A stretch of DNA of 64,000 bases. It comes from Ulvibacter antarcticus. GTDB lineage: Bacteria; Bacteroidota; Bacteroidia; Flavobacteriales; Flavobacteriaceae. The stretch spans positions 62,001 to 126,000 of the forward strand of contig NZ_REFC01000012.1 of assembly GCF_003688405.1 (NCBI RefSeq). The letters run 5' to 3'. This document shows positions 1 to 9,803 of the stretch, piece after piece (the stretch's first letter is position 1; each line of letters opens with the position of its first letter). Under the pieces are notes generated by a model. The model had not been told where the DNA came from. It was given only the letters and a program-made list of their open reading frames with translations, and did not search any database. The position numbers and the translations under genes are program-made.

Positions 1-548
1 AATTAACGGTAGGTGTGCCTAAAAATCAGTGGTTCTATACTGGAATGGATTGTTTTATCCACTGTGTAGAATCTCTTAATGGAACTTTCTTAAATGCTTT
101 TAGCCAGAGTTATGGCGAAAAGGCATACGATTTATGTATGGAGATTTTTCACAATGGGACCCTTTCTGAAGAAGAATCCAGAGGGAAACTTATGATGGCT
201 TCATGGCATGGTGGGATGAGTATAGCCTATTCTCAGGTGGGTGTAGCCCACGCTATGAGTTATGGTTTATCTTATGTTTTAGGAACCAAACACGGAATAG
301 GCAATTGTATTGTTTTTGATCATTTAGAAGATTTTTATCCTGATGATGTTATTATTTTTAAGGAAATGGTAGCAAGTCATGGAGTTGAAATTCCTAAAGA
401 CCTTTGTAAGGATCTTTCAGACGAACAGATGGAAACCATGATCGATATTGCCCTAAGCTTGGTGCCTCTGTGGGAAAATGCTCTTGGTGACAATTGGGAA
501 AGTATTATGACACGAGAAAAATTGAAATCTTTATATTTAAAGATGTAG
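1..548 (+). CDS. Iron-containing alcohol dehydrogenase family protein (KdnB-like), C-terminal part
   Basis: Partial gene: the frame is open from base 3 and its start lies left of the window, so the in-frame GTG at 15 is not the real start. The visible ~181 residues are the alpha-helical metal-binding half of group III (Fe/Zn) alcohol dehydrogenases: MDCFIHCVESLNGT, then a VAHAMSYGL segment and a TKHGIG segment whose histidines fit the metal ligands of the family. The MDC.IHCVESLNGT wording is closest, from memory, to KdnB, the 3-deoxy-D-manno-octulosonate 8-oxidase that works with the aminotransferase KdnA to make 8-amino-Kdo for lipid A/LPS; KdnA would have to lie to the left. The family is certain, the KdnB assignment is an inference. 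An acyltransferase follows 20 bp downstream, which fits a lipid or envelope role. Confidence 0.75.
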   Translation, partial: LTVGVPKNQWFYTGMDCFIHCVESLNGTFLNAFSQSYGEKAYDLCMEIFHNGTLSEEESRGKLMMASWHGGMSIAYSQVGVAHAMSYGLSYVLGTKHGIGNCIVFDHLEDFYPDDVIIFKEMVASHGVEIPKDLCKDLSDEQMETMIDIALSLVPLWENALGDNWESIMTREKLKSLYLKM

Positions 549-568
549 TGCATACTATTGCCTAATCT

Positions 569-1105
569 ATGTACATAACTAAATTTTTTTACGAGAAAAT
601 TCTCGGCTGGAAAGTTCAAGGTGATTTTGACCGTAGTATTAAAAAATCTCTGCTCATAGTTGCTCCGCATACCAGCTACTTCGATTTTATTCTGTGCATT
701 TTAGTAAGACGTTTCTTGAAAATACAAATCAACTTTGTTGGAAAAAAGGAATTGTTTAAGTTTCCGATTGGCTGGTATTTTAGATGGATGGGAGGGGAGC
801 CCTTAGATCGAGCCAAGAATCAAAACAAAGTGGAGGCAATTGCAAATGTATATTCAAAGCACTCCGAATTTAGACTGGCTATTTCACCCGAAGGTACACG
901 TAAAAAGGTAGAAAGATGGAGAACAGGCTATTATTATATCGCATTAAACGCAGATGTTCCCATCATTCCTATTGGCTTGGATTACACTACGAAAACAATG
1001 TTTATTGGGAAAGAATTTTATCTCAGTGGGGACATAGAAAAAGATGAGCCTCAATTAAAACAATTTTTTAAAGGTGTGGTTGGCAAAGTACCTGAATGGT
1101 CTTGA
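569..1105 (+). CDS. 1-acyl-sn-glycerol-3-phosphate acyltransferase-like (PlsC family)
   Basis: 178-residue PlsC-like acyltransferase. The catalytic H-x4-D motif is HTSYFD at residues 34-39 and the substrate-binding motif SPEGTR is at 106-111, with a GWYFRWMGGEPLDR block between them as in small members of the family. It probably transfers a fatty acyl chain onto a glycerophosphate or other lipid acceptor at the inner face of the cytoplasmic membrane. At 178 residues it is shorter than standard PlsC (~240) because the N-terminal membrane region is minimal. It starts 20 bp after the dehydrogenase gene, so the two are probably co-transcribed. The acceptor cannot be read from sequence. Confidence 0.85.
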   Translation: MYITKFFYEKILGWKVQGDFDRSIKKSLLIVAPHTSYFDFILCILVRRFLKIQINFVGKKELFKFPIGWYFRWMGGEPLDRAKNQNKVEAIANVYSKHSEFRLAISPEGTRKKVERWRTGYYYIALNADVPIIPIGLDYTTKTMFIGKEFYLSGDIEKDEPQLKQFFKGVVGKVPEWS

Positions 1106-1328
1106 TGTTTTCTTCGGAAGGGATTGTTACAAGGATTTAAGTCGCAATGCTGTTGCTTCAGAAGAACCGAAAACAAAAGAGCCTTAAAGTCGCGTGTACT
1201 GCTGAAACTTTTTAAAATTCATTCACAAACTCGCTACCCAAATCTTTCCGAAGAGAAAAGAAAAAAAGAAGAAAGAAGCAAGAGCAGCAGAGACTTCTCT
1301 ATAAATTTGAAGTTTTTAATACTATAAT

Positions 1329-2051
1329 CTACTCATCGGCTGTTTCCTCCATGGTGTGATATACGTTTTGGACATCATCATCTTCTTCCAGTTTTTCCAG
1401 CAATTTTTCCACATCGGTAGCTTCGTCGGTACTTAATTTTTTAGTCACTTGCGGAATGCGTTCAAAGCCGGAAGAAAGGATTTCAACCTTATTCTCCTCC
1501 AAATACGACTGTATAGCACCAAAACTCTCGAAAGGAGCGTAGATAAGTACTCCATCTTCGTCTTCAAAAATTTCTTCTATTCCATGGTCGATAAGTTCCA
1601 ATTCCAATTCTTCCAAATCCAAACCTTCCCCGTCAATTCTGAAATTACAAGTATGGTCGAACATAAAAACCGTAGAACCGGAGGTACCAAGATTTCCGTC
1701 CGTTTTGTTGAAATAGGAGCGTACATTAGCAACGGTTCGGGTGTTATTATCGGTAGCCGTTTCGATTAAAACAGCAATTCCATGTTGTGCATAGCCTTCG
1801 AATAAGATTTCTTTGAAATCGCCTAAACTCTTGTCACTTGCACGTTTAATAGCACGTTCAACGTTATCCTTTGGCATGTTAATAGCCTTGGCATTCTGAA
1901 TTACAGCACGCAGACGCGAATTCGCATCGGGATCGGGGCCACCTTCTTTAACGGCCATAACGATATCCTTTCCAATACGTGTAAAAGCCTTGGACATAGC
2001 CGACCAACGCTTCATTTTTCGTGCTTTTCTAAATTCGAACGCTCTTCCCAT
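1329..2051 (-). CDS. YebC/PmpR family DNA-binding regulatory protein
   Basis: 240 residues, the normal YebC/TACO1 length. The N-terminus (MGRAFEFRKARKMKRWSAMS, then KAFTRIGKDIVMAVKEGG) and the block DPDANSRLRAVIQNAKAINMP are diagnostic, as are NVERAIKRA and YAQHGIAVLIETATDNNTRT. Family members bind DNA or the ribosome; some act as transcription regulators (PmpR) and others ease translation through proline-rich stretches (TACO1/YeeI type). Which applies here cannot be told. The C-terminus is acidic (EKLEEDDDVQNVYHTMEE), as is usual. It is the last gene of the long minus-strand block, 44 bp after the LIC11966-like gene. Confidence 0.93.
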   Translation of the reverse strand: MGRAFEFRKARKMKRWSAMSKAFTRIGKDIVMAVKEGGPDPDANSRLRAVIQNAKAINMPKDNVERAIKRASDKSLGDFKEILFEGYAQHGIAVLIETATDNNTRTVANVRSYFNKTDGNLGTSGSTVFMFDHTCNFRIDGEGLDLEELELELIDHGIEEIFEDEDGVLIYAPFESFGAIQSYLEENKVEILSSGFERIPQVTKKLSTDEATDVEKLLEKLEEDDDVQNVYHTMEETADE

Positions 2052-2095
2052 AGTATCTAGTGCTTATTTTGATTTTGACAAATTTATAAAAAGTG

Positions 2096-3130
2096 TTAGT
2101 CGTTTGGAATGTGTCTCGCTAAAAACTTTTCATTTGCAGTATTGATCTTTCCAATGACAGCATTCCTTGTTTTATTCTGTTCAGTTGTAATTTTATTGTA
2201 ATTTTTAACGGCTTTGTTAATCTCCTTTACCTTAGCATTATACCCATCGATCTGCTTTTTGGTGCGTTTACGTTCGGGTGTATTTTCTATACTTTCATTA
2301 ATGCTAGTAACTTCGTCATTGAGAATAAGGAAACTAATAATTTGAGGAATCTTGTTTTCAGTTTCATCGGTAAAGTAGTCGAACATAGACATCGTAGCCT
2401 CAACCAATGAATTGTCTTCTTTATAAAGTGTCACGGACTTTAATCGCTCTTTCCCTTCTTGAGTCGCTTGCTCCAAGGCATTGGCATTTTGTTGAATGGC
2501 ACTAACATCGTTTTTTTCGATGGCTTCCCATAAGTACAATTCGTTAATATTCACTTTAAAGAAGATAAGATACACTTCGTTATAATGATCGAAAACCTCA
2601 CCCGATATTTTCATCTTCCGGCTTAAATCTGATTTGTTTTCCAGAATTTCGATATTGTGCTTTTTGGCAAATGCCATGAAGTGATCTTCGTACTCTTGTT
2701 GGACCTCTGCCATTTTTTCATCGGCCATTTCACGTGCCAATAAATAAGCCTCCATTTGGTCATAGGATTGCTCGGCGACCGCTTTCATATCGATGATCTT
2801 ATCGTAATCCTGCTTTAAGAGGTTTTCATTTAATCGTATGTTTTTAAGTACTTGCTCCTTATATTCATCATCTTCATAACTATCTGCTTTTTCAATTTTT
2901 GCAATAGCTCTTTCAATAGATTTTAAAAGTGAGTTAAGTTTTGTATCCACATTTTTTTCATTCTTACTATGTGCGATCGCCTTGGTATATGTCCACATAT
3001 TATTAGTGATCACTTCCTGTTCACTGGATATAAACTCTAAATAATCTAAGGGAGATTCAAATTTCTGCCCAAATGTAATGCTACTTATAAGCAGTGTAAA
3101 AAGGAATAGATATGATATTTTCAAATTCAT
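2096..3130 (-). CDS. LIC11966-like secreted/surface protein of unknown function
   Basis: 344 residues with a clear Sec signal peptide (MNLKISYLFLFTLLISSITFGQ) and then a highly charged, almost entirely helical body with heptad-like stretches. It matches my memory of the Bacteroidota proteins annotated as LIC11966 family surface protein (SPLDYLEFISSEQE near the N-terminus, MEAYLLAREMADEKM in the middle, ERKRTKKQIDGYN near the end), but the name carries no function. No catalytic motif is visible. It starts one base after the stop of prc, so it is probably translated together with that periplasmic protease, which suggests a shared envelope task (substrate, adaptor or neighbour). Confidence 0.6.
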   Translation of the reverse strand: MNLKISYLFLFTLLISSITFGQKFESPLDYLEFISSEQEVITNNMWTYTKAIAHSKNEKNVDTKLNSLLKSIERAIAKIEKADSYEDDEYKEQVLKNIRLNENLLKQDYDKIIDMKAVAEQSYDQMEAYLLAREMADEKMAEVQQEYEDHFMAFAKKHNIEILENKSDLSRKMKISGEVFDHYNEVYLIFFKVNINELYLWEAIEKNDVSAIQQNANALEQATQEGKERLKSVTLYKEDNSLVEATMSMFDYFTDETENKIPQIISFLILNDEVTSINESIENTPERKRTKKQIDGYNAKVKEINKAVKNYNKITTEQNKTRNAVIGKINTANEKFLARHIPND

Positions 3131-3131
3131 A

Positions 3132-5207
3132 TTAGTTCTGATTTGATAATTTTAAGTAATCTGATAAAATTGTAAATGCCTCTTCCAATTGTGTATCTCC
3201 GGCTATTTCTTCTAATAAGGTACTATTCGTAGCTTCTTCTTCCAGATTATAAGACAAAAGCTCTGTAGTTGAAGTTGTATTTGTGACTATCAGCTTCGGA
3301 TCATCGTTCTTATTAAGTTTATAAAACTGCTTCCAGAGCTCTGTGAACGATTGTTGATCGTTATAAATGTTTTCAAGTGTAAGCAAGTACTCAGTTTCTT
3401 TGGTGAAATAATCGGCCACCAAAATAGCGTTAATATCCCGAATTCCCTTAAACCTTGAGTCTGAATTAACTCGTGTCTCGCTATTGTTCTTTATCGTTGT
3501 AAGATTCAGTGGTTTTAGAGGAATATGCTTTAATGTAATCGCGACCTCATCATTTTCAAGCGCATATTTCTGAAACCCTTCGCTCGTTTTAAAATTGTCG
3601 TACAAATCGGGTAACACTATATCGGGTATAACGCCTGTCGATTGCGTGCTTTTTCCGGTAACTCTATAAAATTGATCGGTGGTAAGCTTACAATATCCCA
3701 AATCCTTTATTTCATTTAAAGGTAAAATAACTTGAGCACTTGCCTTTCCATAACTAGGAGTACCTACTATGATGGCTCGATTATAATCTTGTAAGGTGGC
3801 AGCAAAATATTCCGAAGCGGAAGCGCTAAAGCCATTTATGAGAATCACAATCGGGTTTGAAAATAGCATTCCTCGTTTGGCATCTTTTACCGTATAAGTT
3901 TCACCTGTCTTATATTTTAATATCGATAAAGGACCTCTGTTGATAAACATGCCACTTAAATCGGAGGCTTCTTTCATAGAACCACCGCCATTATATCTCA
4001 GATCTATGATTAGACCTTTAATGTTTTCTTTCTGAAGTTTGTAAAGTTCCTTGGCCATGTCGTTGGCGAGTCCAAGTCCGTCCGGATTCTCGAAATCTGT
4101 ATAGAAACTAGGTATGTTTATATAGCCAATTCTGGTTTTGGATTCCAAAATATAAGCTCTAGTAAGGTTTTCTTCTACTTTTATAACTGCTTTTTCTAAA
4201 CTAACATTAATAATTTGTCCGTCCTGTTTTTTAATTTTGAAAGTTATACGGTCGTGATGATGGTCATTGGTAAAAGCCTGGATATCTTCATCGCTAACGC
4301 AGTATGTTTCTAGTACGTCCTTACCTGATGTTAGTGTTTTAATAATATCGTTTTCTTCGAAATTCTCATTTTTGTACGCGACGCTTCCCGGAACGATGTA
4401 ATTTACGACCAAGTCTCCGTTACTGTTTTTTGTAGTGGAGAACCCAAACGACATCTGATTACTGGAAAGAGAGGTTTCAAATAAGTCTTTATTCGAGTTA
4501 TTAAAAAATATTGTATTCGGATCCTGATAATTTGCAAGGGCATTTAAAAAGGCTTCTCTTACGAAAGTTTGAAGCCCACCATTTGTTTTTTTAATGCCAT
4601 CTAAAAGGCAAAGTTCATTGCTAATGATTTTAGGTTTGGCATCTCGTTCAAGTTTTTTGAATTTCTTCTGAATGGTGCCTAAAACCGAATCTTGCTCGAT
4701 GAGATCGGTTAGTAGCTTGTACCTTACTTTTTTATTCCAGTACAATTGAAGTTCTGTTTCAGATTTAAAATATTGAAAATCCGATTTTGATTGAAAATGA
4801 AGTGTGTCTTTGCCCGAATAATCAAGTTCTGTCTTGTACAGCGTATTCAGATAATCTTGAGTGAATTGAATACGTTGTTGTAACGTAGTGATATATTTAT
4901 TGATAAAATCGCAATCATCTGATAAAATATAGTCGTCGATTTTTAATCTGTCCTGCTTGAACAAAGCAATATCGCTGGTAACAAAAAAACGTTTTTCGGG
5001 ATCCAAGCTTTCCAGAAAAAGCTCAAAAACACCGACCGACAAACTATCATTAACTGCCTTGGGTTTTGCGTGCTCTTGTTTAATAAGATTCTGCAAAGCC
5101 GATACTTGTTCGCAAAATTGCACAGCTTCCTGACCAAACGAAATGTTAAGTCCGAATGTGAGAATTAAAAATAATGCAAAAAAGAATCGAGATAATAGCA
5201 TTGGCAA
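3132..5207 (-). CDS. prc: Carboxy-terminal processing peptidase Prc/Tsp (S41 family)
   Basis: 691 residues, close to E. coli Prc (682). Order: signal peptide (1-25), helical N-terminal domain, PDZ domain (~245-340), S41 protease core (~350-510) and a C-terminal helical domain. The Ser/Lys dyad is visible as SASASE (nucleophile about Ser463) and YGKAS (Lys488); the 25-residue spacing equals that of E. coli Tsp (430/455). GLIIDLRYNGGG is the family's conserved strand. The enzyme acts in the periplasm, trimming or degrading proteins from their C-termini, including cell-wall enzymes. It sits 13 bp after the pterin dehydratase gene and 1 bp before the LIC11966-like gene. Confidence 0.95.
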   Translation of the reverse strand: MPMLLSRFFFALFLILTFGLNISFGQEAVQFCEQVSALQNLIKQEHAKPKAVNDSLSVGVFELFLESLDPEKRFFVTSDIALFKQDRLKIDDYILSDDCDFINKYITTLQQRIQFTQDYLNTLYKTELDYSGKDTLHFQSKSDFQYFKSETELQLYWNKKVRYKLLTDLIEQDSVLGTIQKKFKKLERDAKPKIISNELCLLDGIKKTNGGLQTFVREAFLNALANYQDPNTIFFNNSNKDLFETSLSSNQMSFGFSTTKNSNGDLVVNYIVPGSVAYKNENFEENDIIKTLTSGKDVLETYCVSDEDIQAFTNDHHHDRITFKIKKQDGQIINVSLEKAVIKVEENLTRAYILESKTRIGYINIPSFYTDFENPDGLGLANDMAKELYKLQKENIKGLIIDLRYNGGGSMKEASDLSGMFINRGPLSILKYKTGETYTVKDAKRGMLFSNPIVILINGFSASASEYFAATLQDYNRAIIVGTPSYGKASAQVILPLNEIKDLGYCKLTTDQFYRVTGKSTQSTGVIPDIVLPDLYDNFKTSEGFQKYALENDEVAITLKHIPLKPLNLTTIKNNSETRVNSDSRFKGIRDINAILVADYFTKETEYLLTLENIYNDQQSFTELWKQFYKLNKNDDPKLIVTNTTSTTELLSYNLEEEATNSTLLEEIAGDTQLEEAFTILSDYLKLSNQN

Positions 5208-5220
5208 AAAATACAGAAAT

Positions 5221-5502
5221 TTAACTTACAAGATCATCTATAATCTTAGCCAATTTAAAATCTTTTTCTGTCACACCACCGGCGTCATGTGTGGAAAGCG
5301 TAATTTCTAATTTATTATATACATTCGACCAGTCCGGGTGATGGTTCATTTTCTCCGCTTCAAAAGCAATGCGTGTCATTACAGTGAAGGCATCTTTAAA
5401 ATCATCGAACTCTAACGAGGTGTGAATGGCATTCTCTTCGTATCCCCATCCTTCCATGGAAGCCAGTCTTTCGTTAATTTCAGTTTCGCTCATTTTTTCC
5501 AT
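5221..5502 (-). CDS. 4a-hydroxytetrahydrobiopterin dehydratase (PCD)
   Basis: 93-residue pterin-4a-carbinolamine dehydratase of standard size. The active-site histidines are in NHHPDW (His54, His55) and STHDAGG (His72), followed by the usual VTEKDFKLA helix. It dehydrates 4a-hydroxytetrahydropterin, the by-product of aromatic amino acid hydroxylases; no phenylalanine hydroxylase gene lies in this window. Met4 is an equally possible start. It is 13 bp upstream of prc in the same direction. Confidence 0.93.
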   Translation of the reverse strand: MEKMSETEINERLASMEGWGYEENAIHTSLEFDDFKDAFTVMTRIAFEAEKMNHHPDWSNVYNKLEITLSTHDAGGVTEKDFKLAKIIDDLVS

Positions 5503-5562
5503 AGTGTTGTTGTTAAAAGTAAATTTTCATTGTTATTATACAACAATGAAGTTTACATGAAT

Positions 5563-6426
5563 CTATAATTGATTTTTTAAAGTTATAATTTCTTCCTTTA
5601 ATGTGCAATCGTCAATGACTTCTGCGACAGTAATTCTGTATTGCTGGGGAAGTTTGTTTTTCTTCTGAAGTATCGCCAAATAGCTATCATCGTTAGATCG
5701 ATACACACTTTTAAATATAGGCGTTTTATCACCTAGTTTAGAAGTAATTTCTCTGAAAAGATCTTCATGATGCACCATGTCGGTACTAGCAAGGTGATAA
5801 ATACCATCCAGTTTCTTGCTTATTATGTAGTGCACTTGTTGCGCAATTTTGTCGGCAGTCGTAAGGCTTATCGTAAGATTAGGAAAAACTTCAAAACTAG
5901 CCTTGTGTTTTATCGACTGTCGAAGCTGGGCAATTCTAGGTGACTGAACTCCTAGTACAATTGGCAATCTTAGAATTGTTGTCTGCGCAGGAATTTGTTC
6001 TGAGAGCATTCGTTCTACAGCAATTTTAAACTTTCCATAGCGACTTTCTGCCAAGGGTTTATCACTTTCATAGGATGGAAGATCAAATTTGCCATCAAAT
6101 ACATTCGCCGATGATAGAAACAACAATTTGCAAAAATGGTGTTCCTGCACGTATTTTGCAAGAACACTATGTGCTTTTAACTGTTCTTTAAAATCCCCTC
6201 TAAGTGCTGAAATAACAACACTGGGTTTTACTTTTTCTAGAATAGAAGCGAGTTCATCTTCTTCTACGCAATACCTAAAGTACGCATGATTTGATGCGTA
6301 TTCTGCCACATTACTACAATAAGTGCCATAGGTATCGAAGTACGACTGTAACTCTTTATATAGACTCTTGCCAATAAAGCCACTGGCACCAAGGATTAAG
6401 ATTCTATTTTTTGAAGGTTGCTTCAT
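5563..6426 (-). CDS. NAD(P)-dependent sugar-nucleotide reductase/epimerase-like SDR (RmlD-like)
   Basis: 287 residues, extended short-chain dehydrogenase fold. The Rossmann motif GASGFIG stands at residues 14-20; LLFLSSANVFDG is the conserved Ser strand, and SRYGKFKIAVE supplies the YxxxK catalytic pair. The later blocks (TILRLPIVLG, DGIYHLAS) resemble the RmlD/dTDP-4-dehydrorhamnose reductase branch. The substrate is unknown. No other rml or nucleotide-sugar gene is nearby, so a role in rhamnose synthesis is not supported. It starts 28 bp after glsA. Confidence 0.75.
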   Translation of the reverse strand: MKQPSKNRILILGASGFIGKSLYKELQSYFDTYGTYCSNVAEYASNHAYFRYCVEEDELASILEKVKPSVVISALRGDFKEQLKAHSVLAKYVQEHHFCKLLFLSSANVFDGKFDLPSYESDKPLAESRYGKFKIAVERMLSEQIPAQTTILRLPIVLGVQSPRIAQLRQSIKHKASFEVFPNLTISLTTADKIAQQVHYIISKKLDGIYHLASTDMVHHEDLFREITSKLGDKTPIFKSVYRSNDDSYLAILQKKNKLPQQYRITVAEVIDDCTLKEEIITLKNQL

Positions 6427-6454
6427 TTGGGGGAGTGCTTCAGCTTAAGTTATA

Positions 6455-7369
6455 TTAAAAAATAGATTTTCCTGTTTTGGTGGTAAATTGTTCAAGTGCC
6501 TGCATTCCCAAATAAGAGTTTCCTTTCGGATTTAAACCGGGAGACCAGGTCACTATCACAAACTCGTTTGGCAGAAGAGCCACGATTCCACCACCAACGC
6601 CACTCTTACCCGGTAATCCAACTTCAAAGGCAAATTCTCCCGCTTCATCATAAAAACCGCAGGTGAGCATAATTGCATTAATTCTTTTTACCTGAGTTAG
6701 GCTGAGATGGGCTACATCCCGCATACAGTTACCTCGATTGGCAAACAGATAAAAGGCATTGGAGAGTTGTTTACATGTCATTTCCAAGGCACATTGATGA
6801 AAGTAGAAATCAAGAACTGTTTCCACATCGTTTTTTAAGTTTCCGAAGGACTTCAATAAATTTGCTGTGGCATAGTTTACAAAGCCTGTATTTTTTTCTG
6901 AAAGCGCTACTTTTTCATTAAATGCAATGGTTTGATCATTTGTAATATCGCGTACAAATTGCAAGAATTCATTTTTTGGATCTTTTAATTCTGAAACCAA
7001 TATATCTGCAATCACAATAGCTCCTGCGTTGATCAACGGGTTGCGCGGGATGCCTTCTTCCAACTCAAGTAAAGACAAATGATTAAAAGGATCGCCTGAA
7101 GGTTCTACATCCATACGTTTCCATACATCAGTTCCAATTAGTTGTAACGCTTTTGAAAGTGTAAGGACCTTGGAGATACTCTGAACAGAAAAGGGAATAT
7201 TATAATCCCCAATATGCTGATCTTCACCTTTAAGGTTGTTTAAATAGATTCCGAAGTGTGCTTTATTAACATTCGCCAATTCCGGTATATAAGAAGCTAC
7301 TTTTCCGGTGTCTTCTATGTTTTTGACATATGTATGAATTTCTTCTAAGCTCACCCGATAGTCCTGCAT
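6455..7369 (-). CDS. glsA: Glutaminase A
   Basis: 304 residues, typical for the serine-dependent beta-lactamase-like glutaminases that hydrolyse L-glutamine to glutamate and ammonia in the cytosol. The nucleophile motif is FSVQSISKVL with Ser64 and Lys67. Also present are ENTGFVNYATANLL, MRDVAHLSLTQ and GLPGKSGVGGG, all conserved in the family. The start follows the gcvT stop with a single base between them (TAA-T-ATG), so the two are translationally coupled. Confidence 0.95.
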   Translation of the reverse strand: MQDYRVSLEEIHTYVKNIEDTGKVASYIPELANVNKAHFGIYLNNLKGEDQHIGDYNIPFSVQSISKVLTLSKALQLIGTDVWKRMDVEPSGDPFNHLSLLELEEGIPRNPLINAGAIVIADILVSELKDPKNEFLQFVRDITNDQTIAFNEKVALSEKNTGFVNYATANLLKSFGNLKNDVETVLDFYFHQCALEMTCKQLSNAFYLFANRGNCMRDVAHLSLTQVKRINAIMLTCGFYDEAGEFAFEVGLPGKSGVGGGIVALLPNEFVIVTWSPGLNPKGNSYLGMQALEQFTTKTGKSIF

Positions 7370-7370
7370 A

Positions 7371-8453
7371 TTAGCCTTTGTAAAATGGAAGTTTCACTAC
7401 AGTCGCAGGTACGGCATTCTTCCGAATCTGAATGTATATTTTCGAGCCCGGATCTCTAAATACCGGCGGTACGTATCCTAATCCGATGCCTATCCCTAAA
7501 GAAGGAGACATGGTTCCACTAGTTACAATACCAATTTTGTTACCGTTGCCATCAACAATATCATAGTCCTGGCGAGGGATTCCTCTTTCATCCAATTCGA
7601 ATGCGATGAGTCTTCTTTCAGGACCGTGTTCTTTTTCTTTTTTGAGTGCTTCAGAATTAACGAAATCTTTGGTGAATTTTGTAATCCATCCCAAACCTGC
7701 TTCAAAAGGAGAAGTGGTGTCTGTGATATCATTTCCGTAGAGACAATACCCCATTTCAAGACGCAACGTATCTCTGGCAGCCAATCCAATCGGCTTAATT
7801 CCAAAATCGGCTCCAGCTTCCATCACCTTTTTCCAAACCTGTTCCACTTCGCTGTTTTTACAGTAGATTTCGAATCCGCCGCTGCCGGTATAACCCGTCG
7901 CACTTATAATTACATGTTCAATTCCGGCGAAGTCACTCACCTTAAACGTATAAAATTTAATTGCCGAAAGATCTTCCGAAGTAAGTGATTGCATAGCTTC
8001 AATTGCCTTAGGCCCTTGAATTGCCAATAAAGAATAACCTTCCGAAAGATTTTTCATATTGGCGCCCATGCTATTATGACTTTCAATCCAATTCCAGTCT
8101 TTCTCAATATTGGAAGCATTTACCACCAAAAGCCATTGATCTTCTTTTAATCTGTAAACAATAAGATCATCTACAATTCCGCCTGTATCGTTAGGAAGAC
8201 AGCTATACTGCGCCTGTCCATCGACTAATTTGGAAGCGTCATTAGAAGTAACTTTTTGAATAAGCGCAAGGGCGTTTGGGCCTTCAATAATAAATTCACC
8301 CATATGAGAGACATCAAACACGCCAACACCTTTTCGAACGGTTTCATGTTCAGCATTAACGCCTTCATAAGAAACAGGCATATTGTAGCCCGCAAACGGT
8401 ACTAATTTAGCTCCTAATTGCTCGTGTATATGTGTGAGTGCAGTGTTTTTCAT
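7371..8453 (-). CDS. gcvT: Glycine cleavage system T protein (aminomethyltransferase)
   Basis: 360 residues, full length. It transfers the methylene group from the aminomethylated H protein to tetrahydrofolate and releases ammonia. Seen: [11 protein letters not shown] and [11 protein letters not shown] near the N-terminus, the folate-pocket block [25 protein letters not shown] and the C-terminal [13 protein letters not shown]. gcvP and gcvH are not in the window, which is common in this group. It lies 48 bp after thrC and 1 bp before glsA, so it may be read together with the threonine genes. Confidence 0.96.
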   Translation of the reverse strand: MKNTALTHIHEQLGAKLVPFAGYNMPVSYEGVNAEHETVRKGVGVFDVSHMGEFIIEGPNALALIQKVTSNDASKLVDGQAQYSCLPNDTGGIVDDLIVYRLKEDQWLLVVNASNIEKDWNWIESHNSMGANMKNLSEGYSLLAIQGPKAIEAMQSLTSEDLSAIKFYTFKVSDFAGIEHVIISATGYTGSGGFEIYCKNSEVEQVWKKVMEAGADFGIKPIGLAARDTLRLEMGYCLYGNDITDTTSPFEAGLGWITKFTKDFVNSEALKKEKEHGPERRLIAFELDERGIPRQDYDIVDGNGNKIGIVTSGTMSPSLGIGIGLGYVPPVFRDPGSKIYIQIRKNAVPATVVKLPFYKG

Positions 8454-8501
8454 ACTATTGAATTTGAAATTTTTAAGGATTGCAAATGTATAAATTAAGC
8501 A

Positions 8502-9803
8502 TTAGCTATCCATCATATAGGTCTTGAATTCCTGATAATTTTTTATTAAAATTGATTCTTTTTTCTTCTGAATTAATTCTGAAATACTTTCCGGTAGCGT
8601 TACTTCCGAAGCTATTGCCTTTTCAACAACATCCAAAAACTTAATTGGATGAGCAGTCTCAAGGAATACACCTTGAACGCTCTTATTCTTTTTCAAATAT
8701 TCTACTAAGCCTAAATAACCAACAGCTCCATGCGGATCGGCTATATACTTATACGAATCATATAAGGTTTTTATTGCATTTCGCGTTACAGTATCATTAA
8801 AAGAGTAGGAGGTAAGAAGCTTGGAAAGCGAATCGAAATCATTATCGAACAATTCTCTAATGCGAACAAAATTACTAGGATCTCCAACATCCATGGCGTT
8901 CGATATTGTTGCTATCGAAGGTTTTGGAAGGTATTCACCATTTTCCATATATCGAGGCACCACATCATTTTGATTCACAGAAGCAATAAATTGATGTACG
9001 GGCATTCCTAATTTATAAGCCATCATACCGGCACAGATATTTCCGAAATTACCACTAGGAACAGAAAATACTAATGGTTTTGAAATTTCTTCGAGCTGCT
9101 TCAATGCAAATATAAAATAAAACGACTGCGGCAACCATCTTGCAACATTGATCGAATTGGCAGAAGTTAGTTGTCGTCTCGAAGTAATTTCGTCATCTAA
9201 GAACGCGGTTTTCACCATCGCCTGACAATCATCGAATGTGCCATTTACTTCCAGGGCAGTGATGTTTTGACCAAGCGTTGTAAGTTGTTTTTCTTGTATG
9301 TCACTTACTTTCCCACTTGGGTATAGAATAACTACTTTCACGCCTTCAACACCTAAGAAACCATTTGCTACGGCACCTCCGGTATCACCACTAGTTGCTA
9401 CCAAAACCGTTACATCCTGTGGCTTACTTGAAGTTTCAGCAAAATATCCAAGACATCTTGCCATAAATCTAGCTCCAACATCTTTAAAAGCCATAGTGGG
9501 ACCGTGGAATAATTCCAGTGTCGAAATGTTTTCTGTAATGTTTACAAGTGGAAAATCGAACGAAAGAGTTTCTTGAACAATCTGCTGAAGTGAAGTAGGA
9601 TCGATCTCATCTCCCACGAACTGTGAAATTGTACGATAGGCAATCTCCTCATTCGAGTAGTCTTTGATGTTCTTAAAAAAAACAGGCTCTAATGGCGCAA
9701 TGTTTTCAGGGAAGTACAGGCCTTTATCCGGCGCTATACCTCTAATGACTGCTTCTTTAAATGAAGCTTTAGGTGCATTATGTTGTAAACTGTAGTATTT
9801 CAT
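8502..9803 (-). CDS. thrC: Threonine synthase
   Basis: 433 residues, PLP-dependent fold type II enzyme converting O-phosphohomoserine to threonine. The PLP lysine is in GPTMAFKDVGARF (Lys107); VLVATSGDTGGAVANG is the phosphate-binding stretch and VPSGNFGNICAG the second conserved loop. The start ATG overlaps the thrB stop (ATGA type, 4 bp), so thrABC is a tightly coupled operon. Confidence 0.97.
   Translation of the reverse strand: MKYYSLQHNAPKASFKEAVIRGIAPDKGLYFPENIAPLEPVFFKNIKDYSNEEIAYRTISQFVGDEIDPTSLQQIVQETLSFDFPLVNITENISTLELFHGPTMAFKDVGARFMARCLGYFAETSSKPQDVTVLVATSGDTGGAVANGFLGVEGVKVVILYPSGKVSDIQEKQLTTLGQNITALEVNGTFDDCQAMVKTAFLDDEITSRRQLTSANSINVARWLPQSFYFIFALKQLEEISKPLVFSVPSGNFGNICAGMMAYKLGMPVHQFIASVNQNDVVPRYMENGEYLPKPSIATISNAMDVGDPSNFVRIRELFDNDFDSLSKLLTSYSFNDTVTRNAIKTLYDSYKYIADPHGAVGYLGLVEYLKKNKSVQGVFLETAHPIKFLDVVEKAIASEVTLPESISELIQKKKESILIKNYQEFKTYMMDS

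Noticed and set aside
1124-1327. 67-residue open frame between the acyltransferase and yebC
   Set aside because: Basic low-complexity sequence, no recognisable pattern; probably chance.
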